Source: Anaeramoeba flamelloides (Eukaryota; Metamonada; Anaeramoebidae). From it: DNA of 64,000 nt. The stretch is from NCBI GenBank assembly GCA_027625915.1, contig JANTQA010000012.1, positions 527,001 through 591,000 on the forward strand, read 5' to 3'. Position 1 is the stretch's first letter, and every line of letters starts with the position of its first letter. Below the pieces are notes generated by a model. The model worked only from the letters and a program-made list of their open reading frames with translations, was not told the DNA's origin and made no database searches. Below are positions 9,737-23,234 of this stretch, one piece after another. Position numbers and translations under genes: made by a program.

Positions 9737-11828
9737 GTAAAATATTTTAAAATTTGTATTTTTTTTTCATTTTTTTTTCTTTTTTTATTTTCTTTTTTTT
9801 TTTAATGTTTTTCTTCTATTGACAGAAAACTCTGAAAAATAGTTGTGAATGAGAAAAAGAAAAAGAAGAAGAATATTTCAAGAAAAAACCTTCAAACAAC
9901 AAGATCCAAGATTGAGATTTAAAGATCTCAAAAGTTAAGAAAAAATTAATTCATTCAATTTCTATTTTTGTTTTTAAGGGCTAGGTTTGCAATTCAACAA
10001 TTTACCTCAACACCTTTTTACCCAATCTCATTTCAATACACGAAGTTAGGATCTTGGAAATATTTTCCAATTTGGATCAAAAAAATCATTTTATGTCATT
10101 TGTTTTAAATGAAAAATGAAATTGAAATTTTAAGATAAGTAAACTCGAACACCTTGTTGAGAATGGTAAAAATGAAAAAAAAAATAATCATGATTTTTGA
10201 ACATTATAAAAACTCTCAATAATAAACTTTAAAGCTAAATGATCGTATTGTCAATGATTTTTGATTATTGGGTTACTTTGAATTGTTACATTGTCTCCAC
10301 AAACAATTAATCCGTCCCAACTCCACAGAGAAATATTATAAGACATAGAAATTGGTTGTCTATTTATAAAATTGTGTTTTTTGAAATAGAGAATTCAATT
10401 TCGATCAGAAGAACAAAATTTCAACTTCTCATACTACATTCGAGTTATTTTTTTTGTAAAAACCAAGATAAAAATTAAATTTTCTCAATAATAGAAATCA
10501 CAGAAATCACAGAAATCACAGAAACCATAGAAAATTTCAAAGAATTTTTCGATCATTGCTTTTAAATTGTAAAAATCTGAGATGATAACAGTTTTGGAAA
10601 TTGAAGATCCACATGAGTGTAAGTTTTTTTATTGATTTGTTTGTAAATTTCAAAGGAAGCAAAAAATGGATAACTTATTTTAAAATCTTTAATTATAAAT
10701 TTTACAGTTTATGATGAGCTTGAATAACTCTTTCAGGGTATTTTGTACAAAATAAAATTTCAGAATAGAAAATCAATTTGAGGTCTTATCAATTATTCAA
10801 GGTATTTATGGAACGGATGTATTGATCATTACAAAGGGTTTGTGATTTTGTCTTATTTGTTTTTGTTTCTTTTCGTTTTTCCATAAATTAAATCTCCCCA
10901 CGATGGCTAAGAGGGGAGTGACTCCTCGAATTTTTTTTGGAACAACATGATCCATGTCAAACACAAATAATATTATTTTTTGTGTCTTTATTTGCCAAAG
11001 TTTTCTTCGTTTGGATCGTTTCTCTCAAAACCCAATTTGTTGTATCAAGAGGAATTGGGTTGGTTTGAGATTGTATGGTAAAGGTTTTGAAGAATTTTTA
11101 ATAAAAGGATCTTTTGTAAATTAAATTTCCAAAAATTAGTCAATTTTTTGTTTTTAAAAAAAAATTTCAAAGTCAGTTGAGTAAAAATGATCTTTCGATT
11201 TTGGAAATGAGGATTTGGTACAATACCAAACACATTATCGTACCTATTTACCAATTTGTTCTTTGTTTTAAAATCAAAAAGAATCTGTAAAAAATAACAA
11301 AGAATACATTTCCATTTTCACCTTTTTGATCATTAAGGCGAAAATGGAAAACCATTTAAACTTCATTCCCACATAGTAAAATAATGGATTGTGGTTACCA
11401 ATAAGCCCAAATGGTTTTCCACATTCACTTTAATAGAAATTTTCGAAAAAAGTCGATTTTCCGCAACCTTCTTTTTCATTTTCAGATACGATGCTAACAA
11501 AATCAGGTTTGAAAAATTTTGACATTTTTTGTCAAAAAATTCATATTTTGCTATTTAGATCTCGCTGAATAAATATTTGTAAGATTTACCAACCACCAAA
11601 CACTCTTTGGGATACACCTTTCTAAAATTTTTCAATTGCTAAAGTAGTCGTTAAGATTTCAGTTTAGGTTTCTCAAGCTCTCTTTTTAGAATTTACAAAA
11701 AACCAAAAAACATCTTTTTGATTTTTTAAAAAATTGAAACTCCATTTTGAAAAAACCTTTTGAGAGATCCCTTACATTTAAATCTTTTATTGTCACAAAT
11801 TTCTCGAAATGAAAAATAGATTTATTCT
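9737..11828. other. Intron B-C, first part
   Basis: A donor at 9737 is followed by a strong pyrimidine tract and ...TTCTATTGACAG at 9825, a good acceptor after only about 89 nt. In this copy the following frame stops almost at once (E-N-S-E-K-stop), so the short exon seen in copy D is broken here. Bases 9990-10600 and 10790-11130 are the head 3'-flank shared with D and F. Bases 11130-11828 are AT-rich with no gene seen. The minus-strand frame at 11045-11254 has no support. Confidence 0.5.
10493..10527. repeat. Tandem ATCACAGAA microrepeat
   Basis: Three to four head-to-tail copies of the 9-mer ATCACAGAA. Shorter versions occupy the same place in the flanks of heads D (33670-33690) and F (55853-55880). 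The same 9-mer forms part of the arms of the foldback at 11829-12333. Confidence 0.7.
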
Positions 11829-12333
11829 TGTGGAAAAAAAGTGAAACACAGAAAAAAAACTTCAACCAGATTTTTAATTGGGAACATTAATAGAATCACA
11901 GAAATCACAGAAACCTTGAAAAACAAAAACGCAGACTAAAATCAATTAAAAGAAGAAACCAATTAACTCCAAATAATAATCCATTATACTATTTTCAATC
12001 AAACCAACAAATACAATTTAAATCTACTTTGATATCACAATTGTTGATGTGATTTTTTGGAGATCTCAAAAATAGTCAATTTTATGAACAAATTTTTAAT
12101 AATTGATTAATCAAAGAAAAAATCCCTACCAAAAGATAGTATTAAAAAAACTATTATTGTGTTCTGTCCATCATTTAGTCTTTATTTATTTATTTATTTA
12201 TTTATTCTTTTATTAATTGATCTTAGTTTTCATTTTTAGATTTCTGTGATTTCTGTGATTTCTGTGATTCTATTAATTTTCCCAATTAAAAACCTTGTTG
12301 AACTTTTTTTTCTGTGTTTCACTTTTTTTCCAC
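11829..12333. repeat. Foldback element with about 95-bp arms
   Basis: Left arm 11829-11920 (TGTGGAAAAAAAGTGAAACA...) is the near-perfect inverse of right arm 12237-12333. Both arms carry AATAGAATCACAGAAATC, the right arm with one extra 9-mer unit. The 315-bp centre is AT-rich and contains a (TTTA)n run at about 12180-12207. There is no ORF. It is a MITE-like or foldback DNA element; flanking duplications are not clear. Confidence 0.7.
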
Positions 12334-13299
12334 AACAGTTATTTACAATTGTTTGTCTTTTATTCAATTATACCGTTATTTTCCAATTAATAAATGAAAA
12401 TTACACTCATATTTATTAAACTTTTGAAATTTTTCAATCCTTTCTTTGTATTATCTATGATTAAATAAAAATTTTTAAAGCATTATTTTTGTTTCATGGA
12501 TGTTGTAACTAAACTTGTATCTTTTCCACTTGTAATGTTTCGTTCTGAAACTTTCAAAACAATTCAATCCTTTTCACTCCCCGAAACTTCTATTAAAGTC
12601 AATTTCTGAAACTTATGCAATTTTTTTTCAGTACAAATCAAAATCTGAAAAAAAAAAATTATTTTAATCAATTCAAGAAGAAATACCAAACTAGTACCAT
12701 TCACTAATTGAAGTGCCAACTTTTATATAAATTACAATACTCACAATTGAAAAAATAAAAAATTATCTTATAATAATAAATTATCTGTGTGTTAAAAATT
12801 TTAGAGAAGTGCAAACAAAAAAATAAATTGGTAAATTTGTTGAAAAGTAATTCCAAATATTGATCGAACAAAGGGTTAGAGAACTATCAACTAATTTTAT
12901 TTGAGTTTTTCTATTTAATGGGGCTCAACCTCAACCTAATATCAATGTTCCAAAAAAAATATTTTTTTTTTTTTTTTTATTGGTTGAAAGGAGTGATCAA
13001 AGATCCTCTTACAGCTCTGGTTACTAATGGTAAATTAGTAGTTTAGATGATAAAGAAAAAAAAATATTTTGGAATCGAGCAAGTTCCAATTTTTTATTGG
13101 TTGAAAAAACAAAAAGAAAAATTAAAAAGAAAAAAAAATGAAAAAAAAAAAAAGCAAGTTAGAAAACAAAAAAAAATTTTTTTTTTTTTTTTTTTTTTTT
13201 ATTTTTGAAGAGAGAAAATTGCTTTTCTCCTGTGTGCCCTAATTTCTAAACTTTTTTTTAGAAATTTTGTTAAAGAATCACAAATTTTATTATCACTTA

Positions 13300-16200
13300 C
13301 TAATGATAATATATATGATGAATTCTTTTTTATTAATAATATCTCTGATATTATTAATTTTTTTATTTTTTTCAAAAAATTCAGATATCCAGATTTTTTC
13401 GATTTATTTTATAGGCCGGACAGTCCCATAAAAAATGATCGAAATCTTCAATGATATCAATATTTAACTTTTCTTTACATAAATCACAATTTTTATTTTT
13501 TATTTTTACTTGTTACATAAGAGTACCTATTTAAACAATTAGTAAAATTTCGAAATTTTAGAATTGTTTTTTGAAGCTTTCCAGTTTAAATATTTTTTAT
13601 TGTTTGAAATTGCAATTTTGTTGTTTTATAATTTTTAGATATTGTTGAACTTTCCAACTAGGTGAATTTTCCAATTCGGTTAATCGAAAAACTTTTAATT
13701 CTAAATCTAATAATTTTAATTCCTTAGTGTGCCAATTTATTTCATTTTTCAATTTTCGAAAATTTAGTATTGTTTTTAATTTTTTTAAATTTAAGAAATC
13801 TAATTTTTCTATCAATTTATATTTTCTTCGGTATATTTTTAATCTAGCGAGATCAATTTTTGCTTCAGTTTTATAAATTAATCGAGGTGAATGGATATTA
13901 ATTTGTAAGAAATTTGTGACTGATTTATTGATAAATCTATCAATTCTTTCAAAATCATTTTGTTTCAAGTCAAATATTTCAAGACCATAATAAAGTTGAC
14001 TTAAAATGAGAGCTTTGAAAGAAGTTATTTTGACTCCATTGTTGAGTTTATTTTGTTGAAACAATCGATTAAGTGTTTCCAAGGACTTTTCCACTTTTTT
14101 GAAATTATATTCAAGATGCGTGTTTTTTTCTAACCAAATCCCAAGATAAAAAATATCTTTTAATTCTTTTTTTATATTTGGTTTTTTTATTATGTGGGTT
14201 CATCCCGAATCTTTTTATTATTTCAAAAATACTTTCTAAATTAATTTTTAGAGAGATTAATGGCCCTTTCATAATAAGAATAAGATCATCTGCATACATT
14301 TGAACATGAAAAGCAAAAGTTTTTTAACTTTTCTAGTAGGAAATGAGATATAAATGCGAAGAGAATTGGTGATAAGGGATCTCCTTGATAAACTCCAATT
14401 CCTTCTTTTTTGTAATATCTCAAGAGCCAATTTTTAATTGTTTCATTTTTTGATAAATTTTTTTAATAGATTGATATATTAACGAGTGTTGTATAGAGTC
14501 AAAACATTTTTTGTATGTCTATAGTAACTACAAAGTATTCTGTATTTTTATTTTTATTTTTTATTTTTTTAAATTTTCTTAATAAATTTAAAACAGCAAT
14601 TCTTGTTCCAAAATATTTTTTAAATCCAAATTGTTTTTTTTGAAATCAAGTCCCATGAGTCTTGAATTCCAATGTAAATTAATTTTAAAAAAAATCTTGG
14701 AAGAGATTGATTTATAGAGATAGGTCGATAATTTAATGGTTCGCCTTCATCCCCCGATTTATGAATAAATAATAAATTTCTTTTTTTTAATAAAATTTAT
14801 ACTTTTTTTCAGTTTCGTCTGTTATCCAATTTAAAAAAAATATTTTGAACTGTTTTAATAAAATAATTATAATTTAATAAATATTGAATTGGTTGGTTTT
14901 TTTAGAAACTTATAATGATTTATTTTGTCAAATTCTTTAACTGATTTATTTTTTTGAAATTTGATTATTTCTTTAATTTTATCTTGATCAAAAAATTTCC
15001 TTTATGTCAATTGGATTTAATGAATTTTTATTAATTTTAAATTTTTTTAATATAATTAATTATATTTGTATTAGGTTTTTTGACTAATTGATTTTACAAA
15101 ATCGTTATACACTGTGAATATGGTTTCATTATTTAAAAACATTTTTGTAGAAGTTTCTCTTATTTTATTTAATGTTTTCCAAAAGTTTTTATTTTTATTA
15201 TATTCTTCATTTATTTGATTAAGTAATTTTAAGTAATTTAATTCATTAATTTTTTTGATTTTATGTAAAGTTTCATTTTTATCAAACAATTTATAAAGTA
15301 AATTATTAATTTTTAATTTATCTTGTTTGATATCAAATACTATTCTTTCTTTCTGTTTATATTTTTTTTTAAATAAAATAAAATTTTCTTCATTTAAATT
15401 AAAATTCTGCCGAGAAAAGAATTGGAGAAAGTCTTCTTGAAATGTTGGAATATCTTTAATTTTATAGATATCATTGATTTCCCAATTTGAGTTTATTTCA
15501 AATTTATTCATAATTGTATTATGATCACTAATAAAATTTTTGATAGTCTTTGATTTATTGAGTTTTAAATTATTAAAATTTGTTAAAAAAATAATCCAAA
15601 TTGTTTGGTTTTCTACTTGGTTTATTATTAAGAAATATTTTAAAATTAAATTTTTCAAATAATTTTATTTTATTTTCATTTAAATTAAAATCACCACCAA
15701 TAATTGTTTTATTGTTTTGGTATTTTCTTAAGATATTTATTATTTTTTTTATTCATTTCAATATTTCGGTCATTTCTCCGATATATATTAATAATGATTA
15801 AATCAGTAAATTGTATTCCCATTACATCTAAATCAGCAATTAATATTTCACGAAAAAATTCTAGAAATATCTTTTTTATTATTATTAATAAACCACCCTT
15901 ATTTCCATTATTTCCATAAGATTTTTTATTCACAGAGAAATAGTTTGTGAAAGTTGGTTTTTTTTGTTATTTTGGATTCTTGTATTAAACAAATATCGAT
16001 ATTACATTTTAATAAAAAAGATTCTAATTTAAAAATTTTATTTGAATTATTCAAGCCACAAATATTTAAAGAGGCTATATTAATATTTATTTTTTGATTT
16101 TTATTTTTCATTTTTTTAGAACCTTTTATTAATAATCTTTCTTTGTTCTTCAAAAAATGTTTTATATATAAATCATTTGGGATATTTTTTTGTTTATTTA

Positions 16201-16758
16201 TTAATATTCTTTTTAAAAGTTTTTATTTTTTCGAGATTTTCCCAAATTACAAGTTTATTATTTCCTTTCCTTAAAAATCTAATAACACAATAATTATTTA
16301 AGAAATTAAATATTTCTAATGTTGAAATATTTTTTTGAATAAAAATCAATTTGTTTTTGTTTGGTACATTTTGTAACTTTTTTAAACTTTTACAATATGT
16401 AAAGTTTGAAAAATAAATTATTTTATTTTTATCATTATTGTAATCAATATTATTATTAATTTGGTTTGATAAATAAATTAGTGTTTTTTAATAAATTGGA
16501 AATTTCTACTTTTCCGTTATTTGAATTGGAGTAATTATAATTATCAAATATTGAAATATAAGAATAATTAAAAGATTTTTTAATCCAATATTCAATTTGG
16601 AAGTTGTTGATTTTTGTTAGTTTCCAATTTTTGAATTCAATAAGAATTATTAATTTTAATAAATTTTTTATTAATAATTTTTTATTTGTTGTGTTGAATT
16701 TTTTTATATTTAATAAGATAATAAATTCATTCATAATTTTTAATTGAATTTTTTTCAA
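13300..16758 (-). pseudogene. LINE-C ORF2 (endonuclease, reverse transcriptase)
   Basis: The minus-strand order of motifs is as follows. APE endonuclease start NINIASLNICGLNNSN..DICLIQESK (about 16090-15990); NKGGLLIII; IINIYRRND; IIGGDFN (about 15700); LDYFF; and SDHN (about 15510). Reverse transcriptase follows with YQGDPLSPILFAFISHFL (about 14390), the catalytic MYADDLILIMKG (14299), and the thumb segment ending KVQQYLKII (13620). Last comes CDLC..EDFDHFLWDCPAY (about 13490-13400). Multiple frameshifts and stops split it. The segment at 16456-16758 lies upstream in the same strand and may be an ORF2 N-terminus; I cannot assign it. Confidence 0.75.
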
Positions 16759-17047
16759 GTGGTTGTCGTTTTTTTGGGGTTTTGATGATAAAACGAGAAA
16801 AAAATTTTTCTGAATGAGTCTTATTAAAAAATTGAATATTGAAAAATTTATTTTATTTGTTGGATTTAGTTTGAATTTATTTTTTATAATTATTGGATAA
16901 TTGAAAGGATTATCAATTTTTGTAAAAGTCCATTTTAAATCATTCTTTTTAATTTTTGATTTATATGAAGTTTTTTATATATAAAATAAAATAAATTAAG
17001 GTTTTAAAAATATTTATTGTTTTAATTTCTTTTTTAAAACCTGATAG

Positions 17048-18759
17048 TCACTTTTTCTTTTGGTTTCTATGTTTGATACAGTAACCTGAAGTATCAAATG
17101 TGTGGTTTTTACAATCTTTATTGTTTAGAGTTATTCCTTTACATTTAACACTGGTTATTAATTTATCTGAAATACTCTTTTTGCCTTTGCCTTTGTTTTT
17201 GTTTTTTAAGTTGAGTTGAATATTTTTCATATATATTTCTTTATTTTTTTGGAGTTTGGTTAAAATAATATAATAAATCTTTTTGAATATTTGGTTTTTT
17301 TATCAACTTTTTTGTTTGAGTTATTTGAGTTATTTGAGGTTGGTTGATTATTATTTTGATTAATTTTTTGATTAATAGAAATAGAGTTGTTAATTCCATC
17401 AATCTTATCAATTTCTTGATTTTTTTTATTATTTTTCTTTTTTAATTCTTTTTTCGAATTTTTCTTTAAATTCTTTATCTCGAATTAAAAATTGATTATA
17501 AACTAGTTCCTCTTCTTTTTCTTTTTTGAGGATTGAGTTGTTTTTTGAATCATTTATATTTGGGTTTAGATTTTCTAATAAAGATAGTTCAGATTCATTT
17601 TCTGAATCTTTTATAATTTGAATTTCATTAGATTTATCTTTTATTTCATTCTCAGAATAAATATAACTTTTATCAGATTTATTCTGAATTTTTTTGGATG
17701 ATATATTATTATATAAGTTATTATTTTTATTTTTAATAACTTTATGATTATTTTTAGATAAATTTGTGATAATTTCTTTCAAATCTAGAATTTCTTTTTC
17801 AAGAGAATTAATTCTATTTTCATATTGATTATTATTATGATTTGAATTATTATTTGAATTCAATTTTGGAGTTTTTGAATTTTTGGTTATTTGTTTTTTG
17901 GAATTAGAGAGTAATTTTTTGTAGGCCTTTTTAATGGTAATTGGTCTCTCATTAATCAGTAAACCATTTAAGTGAAGTGCCTTATCTCTAATTACACAAG
18001 AAGGAAAGGTAACAAACGCAAAATACTTTTTTTGTTTTTTTCTTTTTAATTATAACTGCATTTTTTGGGTTGAAGTTTTGAAAAAAAGAAATCAAATTAT
18101 CTGTGGTGTAGTTGTGGGGATAATTGAAAATAATTATTTGTGTTTGTGATAATTTCCTTTTTGAATTGTTTTTTATTATTTTTTTTATTATTTTTTTTTT
18201 GTTTTTTTTTATTTCTTTGTTATTGGGATCCATTTGCTTTTTTATTTTTTTTTTTATTGTTGCAAAAAAAGTTGGTGTTTCGGCTTAATAGGGGCTTTGC
18301 TAGACTTTTTCTTTCACTAGATCCGCGGTCTCAGTAATTTTCGCGTGATCAAAAAATTTTATTTGTGATTTTAACACCACTGACAAATTTTTTTTTTTTT
18401 TTTGATCGTTCATGATCCAAAAAATTTTTGTCTTTAGTATTGGCGTCTCGTTGCAAATGGGTTTTTGTATTTTTCACATTTTGTGAATTGTTTTTTGTAA
18501 AGCTTTTTTTACTTGGTTTGTAGTCTTGAACATTAAGTTTTCTGTTGAAAATTTTTGTTGATTTTATTTTTTTTTCTACTCTTAGTGCTTCTTCTTTCTT
18601 TTTAAATTTTAGAATTGCAATATTATTATCATTATCTTTTTGATTCATAATGAATTGTATTGATGGAAGTACTTCGACTTCTTGTTTAATGATAGTTAGC
18701 AATTCATCATAAGAAAAGATTTTTGGAATCTTAGATAGAAACATAGTGTTTGTCTTCAT
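17048..18759 (-). pseudogene. LINE-C ORF1 (RRM, RRM, coiled coil, zinc knuckle)
   Basis: It reads from ATG at 18759 (MKTNTMFLSKIPKIFSYDEL) on the minus strand. A first RRM-like fold (MFLSKIPKIF ... NIAILKFKKKEEALRVEKKI) is followed by basic sequence. After frame changes near 18300 comes a second RRM (TQIIIFNYPHNYTTDNLISF ... NAVIIKKKKTKKVFCVCY). Next is an Asn-rich segment with a coiled coil (RINSLEKEILDLKEIITNL), and last a Cys/His motif near 17150-17050 (CKGITLNNKDCKNH..GYCIKH). RRM-bearing ORF1 proteins bind element RNA in L1-like LINEs. Several frame breaks separate the pieces. Confidence 0.7.
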
Positions 18760-19516
18760 TTGGGAAGAGTAAAGTTGAAAGAGTAAAAAGTATAAAAAAA
18801 AAAAAAAAATAAAAAAATTTTTTTTTGACAGCTGATAAAAAATTAAAAACAAAAACCAACTGTCCATTTTTATCAAGAACACTCATTAAAACAGACACGA
18901 TCCTTTTATTTAAAATTTTGTCGTTTAATTATTTCAAAGAAATCGTGAATGCTTCGTTGAGAGGTAGTTGTTTAGTAGCTGCCATTTTTTTTCTTTTTGA
19001 TCGAATTTTTTTTGATCGTTCCAGTTTTTGTTTTGTCTTTTCTTATTATTTTCAAGTTCTGCAAATAAACTAGTTTCTATCCTTCGAGTATTAGTAGGTA
19101 ATCACTTGATTTTTCTCATTAGTAACTCTTCTTCCCAATAAAAAGGAAATTCAACAAGGGAAAAAAATAAAAAAAAATATTTTTTAACAAACAAAACAGG
19201 TTATGTAATTCAAAAAATGAAATGAAAACAAAAAACTAAATGATTAAAAAATTAGATTAATTTATTTTTCAAAAATCAAATTTATTTCTAATTTTGAATG
19301 GAAATTGTATTATTGTGGTTCTTTTAACTGTTTTAACTGTGTTAAAAATTTTGAAATTTAGTTTAGTTTTATTTATTGAGATTTGTATTGAAAATGTTAA
19401 TAATTAAAAACCAAGAACAGAACAATTTTTTTAATTTAATTAAGGCTTTTCAACCTAAAACTAAAAATATGTTTTACAAAATTTTCCATAATTAACTAAA
19501 TTTCTAATAAAAATAA

Positions 19517-20058
19517 TAAACTCAATTCGAAAAATTTGGAAACAGTTTAAACTGTTGAAAGAATAGCAATACTACACTTTGTATTCAATTTGGGGGTAAT
19601 TTTGAATTTACAAACTATTATATTTTATGTCTTTTTTTGTATTGTTTTTCATTTCCTTTTTTCAATTACGTAATCTGTTTCGTTAGATCTGGAAATTTTT
19701 TTTTTTCCAGATATTGATAGAAGACTAGTGTTGAGTTTGTTTCATAGAGAAATCACATACAATTAGTCCATGTTATCTTATCATTTGATCGATCAACAAT
19801 TGTTGGTGTAATTTTAACATATTTAACAATACATTTTTTGTTCTCGCTCGTTTCATTATTTTGGATACACTTGTTTTTTAATTTTTCGTTTTATATTTTT
19901 TTTTATTTTATTTGTATGAACATGATTACTTATAAAAAAGTTAATACTGGGTTACAAAAATGTGGTTTTATATTATGTTTGGAAAAATATAATAAATTGG
20001 GTTTTAATTTACCTATTTTTGATTTGTGATGTGTGTCCAAATTTTTAGAATGGGGTTA
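19517..20058 (+). mobile_element. Mariner-like short DNA element (family M1)
   Basis: A 542-bp element bounded by TA, with left end TAAACTCAATTCGAAAAATTTGG and right end TGTCCAAATTTTTAGAATGGGGTTA, which are inverted repeats of about 25 bp. The interior shares ATTTGATCGATCAACAATTGTTGG, resembling a Tc1/mariner DNA-binding segment, with copies at 29501, 42621 and 51376. No intact transposase is present. Confidence 0.75.
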
Positions 20059-20679
20059 AGATAACTTTTTTTAAAGTTTTATATTCGAAATATGTTTAAA
20101 TTTTGATTTACAAAAAATAGACTCGGAATTAATAAATCATTTATATGGATGATATGTTAACACTCATCCATGTCATAAACCAAAACACAAATTACACAAT
20201 ATAAATTTTTTAAGATCTCAACCGGATTTTCATTTGATTTTTTAAAAAAATACGACTCTCTAAAAAGGAAAAAACCAAAATTCAACTATTTAAATCAACA
20301 AATCAGTTTGATTATTAAATAATTTTCATTTCAGAATTGGTGACTTTGTTGATTTATTTAAATTATTTAATTCTTTCTTTTTTTTTTTTTTTTGGAAAAT
20401 TTTTGGCAAAATTTATGGTTTTATTCTATTTTTCTATCAAAAAAATCCAATTAATATAAATAATTGAAATCTACCTAGATTTTTTCCAAATCAATATAAT
20501 AATTATAAAAATAAAATAAAAATTTATTCTTTCTTATTTCTTTATATTTCCCAAATAATTCCAAAAAATATAAATAATTAAATGAATTTAAATTTTCCCC
20601 AATTAATTAAAAAAAAAAATTAAATTTAAAAATTCTTCAACTTACTAAAAAAAATTATAAAAAAATAAAAAATAAAAAG
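20059..20679. other. 5' flank of tail C (end of intron B-C)
   Basis: AT-rich DNA with no gene. The last about 180 bp, including AAATTTATTCTTTCTTATTT near 20520 and the A-rich run before AAAAAG at 20679, are shared with the DNA before tails E, G and H. The acceptor has A-rich rather than pyrimidine-rich sequence upstream, which is unusual. Bases 19186-19516, beyond LINE-C, likewise show nothing recognisable. Confidence 0.5.
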
Positions 20680-21767
20680 GTGAATTAGGATTAGGAAATA
20701 GAAAAAATGCTTTGAAACCAACCCAAATCAAACTTGAATTCCCGATTGAAGACATTTTAAAAATCAGACATGCATACCGATTTACCTCTATTCTGACAAA
20801 TGATGGAAAACTTTATGTAACTGGTAGGGATCTATTGACAGGGTTTGGGAGAAATTTAACAGAATTTAAACAATATCCACAATTTCAAAATAATTATACA
20901 ATCATTAAAGATATTGCTTGTGGTTTTAATTTGTTTGCAATCTTAACACAAGATAATCAAATTTGGGTTCAGGGGAAATTTAATGGTATTTTTTCCAATG
21001 ATAGATCGGTAATTAGAAAAATTCAAACAGGAAATAATCTAACCAATGATCTTTCAAATTATAATCAAATGAAATGCTGTGATGAAAATTTAATCTACTT
21101 CTTTTTTCAATCAAATTCATATTTAACTCAAGATCTTGAAAATTTATTAAAAAATGGATACATTTCTGATTGTAATATCCAAAATATTCCAGTTCATAAA
21201 ATATTAATTGAGACAAGGATTGGAAAAACATTTGATTTGATCAAAAAATATTTGGAATCAAATTGCAAATTAAATGAAATTCAAGATTTGTTAAAATGGA
21301 TATATTGTGATCAAATGATCAATTTCAAAAGAACAAATGAAATTTTAAATCATTTTGGAATCCAAAATGCACAAAAAACCAAATTATTAAAAAATGATTT
21401 AAAACAATTATTATTTGATGAACAAACTTCTGATTTTAAACTTGTTGTGAAAAATGAAGGTGATGATGAAGATGATGATGAAGAAGAATTGTATATTCAT
21501 AAATTTATCTTAGCAGCCAGAAGTGGATTATTTTTAAATATGTTTCAAAACATTGAAGAAAACTTACAAAAAGTCAAAGATTATTCTGGAAAATCATTAG
21601 AAACCATTGAATTATTAATATCATTTTTATACACTGATGAACTTCCCATCACTGCAGACACAGACCAAGAATTCATCAAAGAAGAATTTGAAGATATTGT
21701 TGAATATTATCAATTAAATCCCAGAATACCAATGATGGATATTTTTGAAAAATATTCCAAAATATAA
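20680..21767 (+). CDS. RCC1-BTB protein, tail exon C
   Basis: The exon begins after AAAAAG|GTGAATTAGG and completes the split Gly codon of head B (phase 1). It supplies ELGLGNRKN..PTQIKLEF (end of blade 4), KLYVTGRDLLTGFGRNL, and QIWVQGKFNG..SVIRKIQTG. Two BTB/POZ domains follow at about residues 370-440 and 455-570 of the 574-aa joined product. The second contains the acidic loop GDDEDDDEEE. The stop is TAA at 21765-21767. There are no internal stops. Homology of all five tails begins exactly at this AG, supporting the exon boundary. Tandem BTB domains suggest a dimerising adaptor, possibly for Cul3; this is inferred from the family. The distance to its head (10.9 kb) is long. Confidence 0.8.
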
Positions 21768-23234
21768 TTTTATCAAACAAATTTGTTATTCTATATGAGA
21801 GAAACAATCCTTTTACATTCAAATCAATTTTTCTTTTCCTTATTTAATAAAATAATCTTTTATTTATTTCTATTTCTATTTTTATTTTTTCTATTAATTA
21901 TTTTACTCATTTTATTTAACTTTGAATTTCTATAAATTATTTGAAGAATTTTTAATATTTGATTTATTGAAAAGAAGATAATAAATAAAGAATAATATCT
22001 AAAAAATAAAAGTAGATTAGTAATTAAATTTTACTTTGATTATTGAAAATTTTTATTGTAAGAATTTTTCTGATAAAAAAAAAAAGTTTCAAAGTGTCAT
22101 AATATCAAAAGTGATATATAAATTTTGTTAAAAAAATCTGATTCATTTCATTATCCTAGAAAATAATCAAAGTCATTATAATCGTTAAATTACTCATTTT
22201 TTGTTTGGAGAAATATAAAATAATCACAATTTTTTTTATAAATTCATTTACATTTAAGGGATTAGCGTCACCATAGATTTCTCTATAATCAAAGTATGTT
22301 GTAATTGGGTATAAATGATATTAGTACGCCATGGCTCAAATAGCTCTAAAAAATCTATAATAAATCTTATTGCACAATACATTATTATATTTTTTACTAA
22401 ATGATCACGATTAAAAAAGTTTCATTTTGAAAATTTTTTTTTAATTCATTTTCCAAATCTAATAATAGAAACCCAAAATAATAGTATTATAATATTTAAT
22501 AATTTAGATTTAGAACTTCCAAAAGTTATTATTTTTAGAATTTTTTATTTTCAAAGATTAAATCAATAATCATCAACTTAAAAGCACAAAGACTGATTAG
22601 TTTTGTTCCCCTTTTGATAAAGGTACTTGTAGTTTCAATATATTTCCATGATTTGAGAAATAATTTTTCAAAAAAATTTATTTATTAATTATTAAATTTT
22701 TAAAAAAAAACGAATTTTTTCAGTATTTCACTAAAAAAAATTTCACTTTAAATACACAAAACAGAAAAAAATTTAAAACAAAATTTATCAAATACACAGA
22801 TATAATTTATAAAGAAAACAAAAATGATTATAAAATTGCTCCATTAATTAAAAACATTTTAAGTAACCCAAATTTAATTCATCGTATCAAAAAAATAAAT
22901 AAAGAAGCTTGGAATAAATTCATAGATGAAATAAACTGAGAATTTAATCAAAACAAAAATTTTTGGAAAAAAATTAATTCAATTAGGTCAAAAAAACTGA
23001 AAATGATTCTAAACAATAAAAATATGATTAAAGAATATTTTGGTTATATTAAAAAAAACTCAATTAAACCAAGTAAAAAAATTTTAGATTATATTAAAAA
23101 TTTAAAAATAAATCATTTAAAAGAGTTTAAAATTAATATATTTTTTCCAATTGAAAGTATTGCAAACATTATAAAAAATTTAAAAAATAAATCAGTAAAA
23201 GGATTTTAAAAAATTGAGAATTTAAAATATATTA

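Larger units (their letters stand above)
12968..19168 (-). mobile_element. LINE-C, full-length non-LTR retrotransposon (decayed)
   Basis: About 6.2 kb on the minus strand inside the B-C intron. The 3' poly(A) end lies at the low coordinate and the 5' UTR at 18760-19168. It is flanked by AAAAAAAATATTTTTT at 12952-12967 and about 19169-19185. It holds an RRM-type ORF1 and an ORF2 with apurinic endonuclease, reverse transcriptase and a C-terminal zinc finger, i.e. L1/Tx1-like architecture. Both ORFs are broken by several frameshifts and stops, so it is inactive. Its ends define the mini-element at 767-1451. It lies antisense to the host gene. Confidence 0.85.
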
